Shown: in pieces, positions 56,330 through 64,000 of the stretch
Numbering within the stretch: position 1 is the stretch's first letter
How the letters are laid out: each line of letters starts with the position of its first letter
NCBI GenBank assembly: GCA_030762935.1
Contig: CM060880.1
Coordinates: 17,787,001 to 17,851,000, forward strand
DNA length: 64,000 nucleotides
Reading direction: 5' to 3'
Origin: Hymenopus coronatus
Taxonomy: Eukaryota > Arthropoda > Insecta > Mantodea > Hymenopodidae
The notes under the pieces: model-generated
The model's input: only the letters and a program-made list of their open reading frames with translations
Databases searched by the model: none
Told to the model about the DNA's origin: nothing
Made by a program: the position numbers and the translations under genes

Positions 56330-56894
56330 TAGAAGCGAAATAAGAGAGTACCATAGATTAAAGTGATAGTCAAAAGCTGATTACTATATGACTGAAGTTC
56401 CTTTGTTTGTATAGAAAGGAGTTGACAAATTCCTGTATGAGAAAAGTATGTTTTTCAAAGCTGAAACTAAAAAGAAGGAATATCTGAAAAACGACCAGCT
56501 CCACGAAAAAAATGTGCATAATGTAAATTGTGGGTTTTAACGTGCTCTTCAATTTTTGTGTGGTAAGTTTTTGTCCATTTCTAACGGTTTAGCAGTTATA
56601 CAAAATTCCGTAAAATTCATCCAGAATAAAGTAGTCTCGGAAGCTATTCACAGAAAATTCAAGATAAACATTTATTGGCCAGATAAATATCTTTAATATG
56701 CAATATTTTAATCAAAATTGTTTGAGACATTTTTGAGAAATTAAAAAATTTCGAAATTTTTTCCACGTAAAGGGTAGTTGGGGGGTGGGGGATTTTCTTG
56801 AAAATCTTCGTGTCGCATCCTTGGAAGTTACCAAACTTAAATACCAAGTTTGGTATTAAACGGTCTTTTCGTTTTTGAGCTATGCTGTCCACAG

Positions 56895-56944
<50 letters not shown>

Positions 56945-57080
56945 GGGCCTTTTTCCAACTTTTTTTATACAGGGGACCCAAAACATGTACTTCCGGTGAA
57001 ATCTCGGTATCGAATTTTTGGGTGGAATGCAATACCTTTTCTATACACTATATACATAGTACGTGTACAGAAAGTAAAAA
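56330..57080 (-). repeat. Rep-1, nearly complete
   Basis: CATAGAAGCGAAATAAGAG through GGGGGGTGGGGGATTTTC, (CA)n at 56896-56935, to ACGTGTACAGAAAGTAAAAA. Confidence 0.92.
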
Positions 57081-57445
57081 TGTGATGTGTTCCATTCACA
57101 TGCCTTTCTCTACATCTCTGCACAAATTTATTGCTAAAATGCTTATACTTCTATTTACTTCAGTAGATCGTTATTGAGATATTCCTTATTTTTGGTTTCG
57201 GTTTTAAAGAACTTATACTTTTGTCATACGGAATTTGTCAACTCATGTCCATACAAACAAAGGAATTACAGTCACATAGCAACCAGCTTTTGATTATTAC
57301 TGTAACCTATGGTACTCCCTTATTTCGCTTCTACTTACAAGGGAGCAAGTAATAAGACTATTTCTGCTAATTTTTTCTAGATAGAAACAAAAGCTTTTTA
57401 ACAATAATTTGTTGCATGTGAATGGAATACATCAGATTTTTTCAC
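57080..57445. repeat. Rep-1: short inverted end fused to a forward distal half
   Basis: Inverted 57080-57160 (GTGTTCCATTCACATGCC); forward 57161-57445 (GATCGTTATTGAGATATTCC to GGAATACATCAGATTTTTTC), so both outer ends are the hairpin-bearing terminus. Confidence 0.85.
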
Positions 57446-57509
57446 AATATGATGGAATCTTTGCGTTTTAACAACCATATGAAATGTTTCATAATAAAGA
57501 CGATGATAG

Positions 57510-57511
57510 TG

Positions 57512-57559
<48 letters not shown>

Positions 57560-57560
57560 T
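57510..57560. repeat. (AAT)n microsatellite
   Basis: About 14 AAT units. Confidence 0.95.
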
Positions 57561-57574
57561 AAATAATAATCAGG

Positions 57575-57920
57575 AGGGTAATTCGCATATGACACACGAG
57601 GTGACCTACAGAGGCCTCTGTTGTGCGTCAGTTGAATGAGAAGCTCGAGAGGGAGGTCGCCGAGGTCATCTTCTCGATATTCACTTTTTATCTTGACAGA
57701 TGATGTACTTTATGGCAGGAAAACTTATGCTCTCGGCATGAACAAACCGTCTCAACAACGATGATTCAGTCGAGTGTTTCGTTTGTGTGCATCAACGTTT
57801 TTGAGTTTGCCACCAGAGGCAGCTTTCCAACGGAACAGGTACGTACTTAAACCATTTCAAGTTCAGTGTTCTTAGACGGGATTTCCAAAAATCATGGGAA
57901 TTACTTTTAGTTGTTTTCAT
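57575..57920 (+). other. Non-repetitive island; possible noncoding exon or promoter
   Basis: A GC-richer stretch between Rep-1 blocks. It has an arthropod-initiator-like TCAGTTG near 57628 and a strong donor-like CAG|GTACGTAC near 57838. No convincing frame. Could be a 5' UTR exon of a gene to the right; purely inference. Confidence 0.25.
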
Positions 57921-58810
57921 TATTACTTTCTCTACATGTACTATATATATGCATTACATAGTGTGAAGGGAAGCTATTGTATTGCACCCTAAAGGTCAAT
58001 ACCAAGATTACACCCGAAACATGTTTTGAGACCCTCTGTATCCAAAAAAGCATTTTTAGAAAAATGTCCGTGTCTGTGTATGTCTGTGTGTGTGTGTGTT
58101 TGTATGTGTGTGTGTCTCTGAGCAGCATAGCTCAAAAACGAAAAGTCCGTTAAATACTAAATTTGACATTTAAGTTCAGTATCTTCCCAGGATATAAAAC
58201 AAAGACTTTCAGAAAAATTCCCCCTCCGTAAACTACCCATAAAATGGGAAAAAATTCGAAAATTTGTATTTTCTCAAAAATGGCTAATACTACTTTGATT
58301 CAAATCTCTTATATTTAAGATATTTGTATGACTATAAAATGTATATATTGAATTTTCTGGGACCTCTTTATTTTGGATGTTTTTTTTTTAATTTTGCATA
58401 ACTAGTAAACCGTAAGAGAAAGAAAAAAAAAACTTACTGCAGATTTCGTTAAAACACAATTTATGTCGTATACATTTTTATCGAGGAGTTGACCGTTTTC
58501 GAGATATTCTTGTTATTGATTTCAGTTTTAAATACTTAAACTTTTCTCATATAGGAACTTGTCAACTCCTCGCCACGCAAAGAAACGGATTGTAGTCGCA
58601 TAGCAACCACATTTTAAAACATTTAACTTTCGGTTTAGCCTAGAGTATTCCCTTATTTCTCTTCTACTTATATGGAACTAAGTAATAAGACCGTTTCTAC
58701 TAATGTTTATCTCGATTGGCATGAAGTGGATAGAAAAATAAGCTTATTAACATTAATTTGTTATAGAGATGTAGAGAAATTGATGTGAATGGATCACATC
58801 AGATTTTTGA
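57920..58810 (+). repeat. Rep-1, full length
   Basis: From ATTACTTTCTCTACATGTAC to TGGATCACATCAGATTTTTG, uninterrupted. Confidence 0.93.
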
Positions 58811-59635
58811 GATATTCCTTATTATTGGTTTCGCTTTTAAAATACTTATAATTTAAGTTTCTCTACAGTACTATTTACATAGTATATAGATAAGGTATTG
58901 CATTCCACCCAAAAATTCGTTACCGAGATTTCACCGGAAAGAGTAGTTTTAGTTTCCCCTATATTAAAAAAAAACATTTTTAGAAAAAGGTCCGTATGTA
59001 TGTCAGTGTATCTGTGAACACATCTCATAAGGAAACATCGGTAAAATACCAAACTTGGTATATATAAGCTTGGTATCTCCCAAGGATACGACTCGAATGC
59101 TTTCAAGAGAATCCCCCCACCTCAAACTAACCTTTACATGGAAAACTTTTCGAAAACTTTGATTTTCTCAGAAATAGCTCAAAAGATTTTGATTAAAATA
59201 TAGTAAAATTACATGTCAAATAAAATGTATATTTTGAATTTTCTGGAAATAACCCGTGAAGACCTCTTCTTCTGAATGGATTTTGCGGAATTTTGCTTAA
59301 CTAGTAAACCGTAAGAGATAGACAAAAACTTACTTCACAAAGTATGTAGATCTCGTTAAGACATACAATTTATCTTATATATATTTTTTCGGGGAGTTGG
59401 CCGTTTTTGAGATATTCTTTATTATTGTTTACATTTTTAAAATACTTCAACTTTTCCCATACGGGAATTTTAAACTCTTGGCTATATAAAGAAACGATTT
59501 GAAATCACATAGCAACCAGTTTTTAAAAGATTTGCCTGTCACTTTAGCATAGTGTATTCCTTTATTTTCCTTATACTTACAAGGAAGCAAGTAATAAGAT
59601 CATATCTGTTAATACTTATCTCGATTAGCAGATAA
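58811..59635 (+). repeat. Rep-1, full copy preceded by a 40-bp Rep-1 remnant
   Basis: GAGATATTCCTTATTATTGG remnant, then from AGTTTCTCTACAGTAC to CTTATCTCGATTAGCAG, lacking the last 70 bp. Confidence 0.88.
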
Positions 59636-60512
59636 GGAGATCTACAGAGGCTATTCCCAGAAAGTTCAAGAATACACTTTGTTTGTCATATAAATTACTT
59701 AATATACGGTATTTTAATCAAAACCATTAGAGCCGTTTTTAAAAAATCTGATGTGTTACACTCACAAGACTTTCTCTAGCTGTTCTACAAACTTCTTACA
59801 TAAGATTATTCTTCTTTCTGCACCTTGCTAATCAAGGTACTCATTAGCACAATGTTCTTATTACTTAGTTACTTATAAGTAGGAATAAATAAGGGAATAC
59901 ACTAGGCTAAAGCCATAGTCAAATGTTTTAAAAGCTGTCGTTATGCGATTGTCGTTACAAATCCCTTCTTTTCTTGGCCAGGAGTAGAACAAAAGAAAAA
60001 CGGACACTCCCGTCTCAGAAAACTTTAAGTACTTCACAACTGAAACTAATAACAATGAATACCTCGAAAACGGTAAGCTATTCAGAAGCTATTCCCAGAA
60101 AACTCAAGATATACATTTTATTTGTTAGGTATATATCTTTCTATATGATATTTTAATCAAAATCGTTAGAGCCATTTTTAAGAAAATCAAAATGTTCGAA
60201 AAAAGTTCCATGTAAAGGGTAGTTTGGGGTGGGGGGATTTTTCTCAAAATCTTCGTGTCGCATCCCTGGAAGATACTGAACTTAAATACCAAGTTTGGTA
60301 TTTTAGCTACTTTTCGTTTTTGAGTTATCGTGTTCACAGTCACACGGACACACGGGCACACACGGACCTTTTTCTCAAAATGCTTTTTTTGGTTATAGGG
60401 GGTCCTAAAACATGTATTTCCGGTGAAATATCTGTATCGAATTTTTGGGTGGAATGCAATACTTCTCTATCCCTATGTACATTGTACATATTGGGCTAGA
60501 GAAAGTAAAAAT
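59636..60512 (-). repeat. Rep-1, inner fragment plus a deleted copy
   Basis: 59640-59748 is an inner piece (GAGGCTATTCCCAGAAAG); 59749-60512 runs AATCTGATGTGTTACACTC to GGGCTAGAGAAAGTAAAAAT with an internal deletion near 60075. Confidence 0.88.
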
Positions 60513-60850
60513 AAACATTTTCGAACAATTTTCCGTGTAAAGGGTAGTTTGTGGTGGGAGGATTTTCTTGCATCTTTGTGTCTAATCCTTGGGAAAAACT
60601 TAACTCAAATACCAAGTTTAGTAATTAACGGACTTTTCGGTTTTGAACTATGTTATTCTCACACATAACACACACACACACACACCACCACCACACCACA
60701 CACTGGCCTTTATTTAAAAATGCTTTTTTGGTATCAGGGAGTAGAATCAAAACATGTATTTATGGTGATCTCTCGGTACCGAAATTTGGGCGGAATACAG
60801 TAATTTTCTATACACTTGTACATAGACGTGAGAGAAATTAAAAAAATGTA
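60513..60850 (-). repeat. Rep-1, proximal part
   Basis: CCGTGTAAAGGGTAGTTTG, (CA)n near 60665, GTATTTATGGTGATCTCTCG and CGTGAGAGAAATTAAAAAAA. Confidence 0.87.
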
Positions 60851-61140
60851 CTGTGCATTAAAAATTACTAAGGGTTGAAGTTACGTTCAAGTATTTCACA
60901 ACACACATTAGATATTCTGCAAATTATCTATGAGTAAGCGAAGCTAAAAACTTTGCGTATTTACTGAGTTATTGTATTCTAGAATAATTGGTCAAGATAA
61001 ATTAAGTTATTTATTTACAATCTAAAATGCCAAAACATATGTGAATGTTTACATTTTCAGTTGATAAGGACTTTTTACTTGTTAAATACAAACAGGAGTG
61101 TGAAAACAGTGAAGAACATGTTTTCAATGCTTTATAAAAG
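60851..61140. other. Low-copy sequence
   Basis: Nothing recognised. Confidence 0.35.
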
Positions 61141-61446
61141 TTAGATTATCTCATTAGCATAACTTTCTCTACCTATTCTGCACACTTTTTTTTACAAGAA
61201 CTTATTGTATATATTCATGCTAATCAAGTTAAACATTAACAGAAATGGTCGTAATACTTACTTCATTGGAAGTAGAAGGGAAACAAGGGAATACACCAGA
61301 CTAAAGTGATAGTCAAATCTTTTAAAAACCAGTTGTATGGATGTCATTGGAAGTCCCTTCCATTTGCATGCCAATGAAAAAACTGAATAATGAATTCCCG
61401 TTTGAGGAAAACTTAAAATTGAAAGTTTAAAAACGAATAACAAAGA

Positions 61447-62337
61447 ATCTGATGTGTACCATTCACATGATTTTCTCTATATCCCTTAAACGAATGATTG
61501 CTAAAAAGCTTATACTTCTATTTACTTTATGCTAATCAGAAAAAATTAGCAGAAATAGTCTTATTACCCGCTTCCTTGTAAGTAGAAGCGAAATAAGGGA
61601 CAACCATAGGTTAAAGTGATAGTCAAAAGCTGGTTGTTATGTCAATGAAGTTCCTTTGTTTATATGGATAGGAGTTGATAAGTTCCTGTATGAGAAAAAA
61701 ATATACGTTTTTCATAGCAGAAACCAAAAATAAGGAATGTTTCAAAAACGACGAACTCCACGAAAAAAATGTATATAACATAAATTGTGTGTTTTAATGA
61801 GCTCTACATTTTTTGTGTAGTAAGTTTTTGTCCATTTCTTACGGTTTAGCAGTTATCCAAATTCAGTAAAATTCATCCAGAATAAACTACTCTTCAGAGG
61901 CTATTCCCAGAAAATTCAAGATATGCATTTTATTTGTCAGGTAAATATCTTTAATATACGAAATTTTAATCAAAATCGTTAGAGCCATTTTTGAGAAAAT
62001 CAAAATTTTCGAAAAAAATTCCATGTAAAGGGTAGTTGGGGGTGGGGGGATTTTTCTCAAAATCTTCGTGTCGCATCCCTGGAAGATACTAAACTTAAAT
62101 ACCAAGGTTGGTATTTTACCGACTTTTCGTTTCTGAGTTATCGTGTTCACAGACACACGGACACACACACACACGCGCACGCGCGCGCGCGCGGACCTTT
62201 TTGTAAAAATGCTTTTTTAGGATATTGGAGACCCTAAAGCATATATTTCCGGTGAAATCTCGGTATCGAATTTTTGGGTGGAGTGCAATACCTTCTCTAT
62301 ACACTATGTACATAGTGCGTACAGAAAAAGTAAAAAT
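61447..62337 (-). repeat. Rep-1, full-length copy nested in another Rep-1
   Basis: From TCTGATGTGTACCATTCAC to GTACAGAAAAAGTAAAAATG, about 890 bp. Interrupts the host copy after AATAACAAAGAA, so its ends are well defined. Confidence 0.92.
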
Positions 62338-62420
62338 GTCTAGGAGATGATCCACTCCACAAAACATATAAATTGCGTGTTTTACCGAGATCTACATTTT
62401 CTGTGTAGTAAATTTAATCT

Positions 62421-62787
62421 AAGACAACGCCATGGCCGAGTGGCTAGATCTCACGCCTACCGCATAGGCGGCATGGGTTCGATCCCAAGCGCCTATACGT
62501 GGGATTTGTGGTGGACGAAGCGGCGAAAGGGCGGGCTTTCTTCGGGATCTCCGGTTTCCCCAGCCACTCATCCCAACAATTGCTCCATCATCACCTTTCA
62601 TATCATCCATTTCCCTTACATTTCCTATCATTCACTTTCGCTCATACTTGGCTACGGACCGACCACTCGTTACAGGTTCTCCATTCTGTGGTTTCGTGCC
62701 GTTGGCTCCCCGACAGGTTTCTGACCCCTAGGCATCCAATTGTAAGTCCTAAATACGGGAAGGGTAAGCCGACTACGGAAAAAAAGG
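62421..62787 (+). repeat. SINE family S, full-length copy with target duplication
   Basis: Head CCATGGCCGAGTGGC, box B CATGGGTTCGATCCCAAG, tail GGGAAGGGTAAGCCGACTAC. Target TTTAATCT duplicated at 62413-62420 and 62788-62795. Confidence 0.9.
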
Positions 62788-63087
62788 TTTAATCTATATC
62801 TTGCGTTTTAGCAGCTATACAAAAATAATTACGAATGAAGAGGTCTTCGGATCTATTCCCATAAAAGTCTACGTGCATATCATTGTTTAAAATCGTTAGT
62901 GCTATTTTTAGGAATATCGAAAATTAGAAAAATCTTCCATACAAAGGATAGTTTGAGTTGCGGGACTTAGCTGAAAATCGTGTTGCTTCCTTGGAATATA
63001 CTAAACTTAAGTAATTTTGGCTTTGAGTTATGCGTACACAAACAGACAAACGGTCAAACAGACACTCACTCAGAAACCTTTTTCTAA

Positions 63088-63372
63088 AAAGCTGATGTGT
63101 TCCAATCACACGACTTTCTCTACATCTCGAAAACAAATTATAGTTGAAAAGCTTATTCTTCTGTCTACTTATCGCTAATCGAGATAAACATTAGCAGAAA
63201 TGGGCTTATTACTTGCTTTCTTGTAAATGGAAGGGAAATAAGGCAATACACTAGGCTAAAGCGATAATCAAATGTTTTAAAAACTGGTTGAAATCCGTTT
63301 CTTTGAATTGCCAGGAGTTCACAAATTCCACGACACCTATAACAAGGATTATTTCAAAAATGGTCAGCTATA
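63088..63372 (-). repeat. Rep-1, 5' (hairpin-end) part
   Basis: GCTGATGTGTTCCAATCAC through GAAGGGAAATAAGGC and AAGGATTATTTCAAAAATGG; interrupted by the next copy. Confidence 0.9.
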
Positions 63373-63377
63373 TGAAA

Positions 63378-64000
63378 AAATCTGATGTGTACCATTCACA
63401 TGGCTTTCTCTATATCCCTGCAACAAATTATTCTTGAAAAGCTTATACTTCTATTAACTTCATGCTAATCAGTAAAACATTAGCAGAAATAGCCATATTA
63501 CTTGCTTCCTTGTAAGTAGAGGTGAAATAAGGGAGAACCATAGGATAAAATGATAATCAAAAGCTGGTTGCTATGTCACTAAAGTTCCTTTGTATGGACA
63601 GCAGTTGACAAATTCCTGTATGAGAAATGTATAAGTTTTTCATAGCAGAAACCAAAAATAAGGAATGTCACAAAAACGACGAATTCCACGAAAAAATGTA
63701 TATAACATAAATTGTGTGTTTTAACGTGCTCTACATTTTTTGTGCAGTAAGTTTTTGTCCATCTCTTACGGTTTAGCAGTTATTCAAAATTTAGTAAAAT
63801 TCATCCAGAATAAACTACTCTTCAGAGGCTATTCGCAGAAAATTCAAGATATACATTTTATTTGTCAGGTAAATATGTTTAATATACGAAATTTTAATCA
63901 AAATCGTTAGAGCCATTTTTGAGAAAATCAAAAATTTCGAAAAAAGTTCCATGTAAAGGGTAGTTGGGGGTGGGGGGATTTTTCTCAAAATCTTCGTGTC
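63378..64000 (-). repeat. Rep-1, runs off the window end
   Basis: From AATCTGATGTGTACCATTC through GGCTATTCGCAGAAAATTC to TCTCAAAATCTTCGTGTC at base 64000; uninterrupted so far. Confidence 0.92.

Larger units (their letters stand above)
61141..63085 (-). repeat. Rep-1 host copy with two nested insertions
   Basis: Pieces 61141-61446, 62338-62420 and 62788-63085 line up as one old copy: TTAGCATAACTTTCTCTACC, then GAACTCC-like and CGAGATCTACATTTTCTGTG, then GCGTTTTAGCAGCTAT to GAAACCTTTTTCTAAAAA. Confidence 0.85.

Noticed and set aside
52090..64000. A third pickpocket gene to the right
   Set aside because: No FHG, FPAVTICN or Cys-cluster exon found on either strand.
20350..64000. CRISPR-like regularly spaced repeats
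   Set aside because: Rep-1 copies are long, irregularly spaced and in both orientations; this is eukaryotic dispersed-repeat DNA.

Overview
The window looks like nuclear DNA from an insect with a large, repeat-rich genome. It is AT-rich, has spliced genes with GT-AG introns of 0.2 to 7.5 kb, several families of tRNA-headed SINEs, mariner, Tc1 and IS630-type transposon remains, and interstitial CCTAA-like motifs. The order cannot be fixed from sequence alone; a cockroach- or termite-like (polyneopteran) genome is my guess.

The only host genes I can support are two tandem, same-strand (+) members of the DEG/ENaC sodium-channel superfamily, of the insect pickpocket (PPK) type. Gene A enters from the left edge: its last eight coding exons lie at 1152-17815 and encode 416 residues plus stop; the N-terminal and TM1 exons must lie upstream. 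Gene B is complete: ten coding exons at 23307-52089, 1722 nt in one continuous frame, 573 aa. All intron phases of the eight shared exons agree and six of the eight exons have identical lengths, so the pair arose by tandem duplication. Gene B keeps the N-terminal His-Gly gating motif, TM1 with FPAVTICN after it, a Cys-rich extracellular domain and a TM2 with G-S-S in the selectivity-filter position; gene A has the matching C-terminal three quarters. The two proteins differ mainly in a finger/thumb loop (6 extra residues in B) and in the cytoplasmic tail (Gln-rich in B).

Layout: 1-17815 gene A; 17816-23306 intergenic, starting with a decayed mariner that begins 9 bp after the stop codon of gene A; 23307-52089 gene B; 52090-54640 low-copy downstream sequence; 54640-64000 an almost continuous pile of one repeat family with no host gene recognised.

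The dominant component is one noncoding repeat family, here called Rep-1, about 0.85-0.9 kb when full length, present in more than forty pieces in both orientations, in introns, between the genes and downstream. Its ends are ACTTTCTCTAC... on one side and ...GTAGAGAAAGTCATGTG(N)7CACATCAGA on the other. In Rep-1 entries '+' means the ACTTTCTCTAC end is on the left. Into it are inserted SINEs, a MITE, a Tc1-like element, a palindromic insertion with a 12-bp target duplication, and other Rep-1 copies. Three deleted transposons show the same odd architecture: one terminus plus adjacent transposase coding sequence has been duplicated in inverted orientation at the other end.
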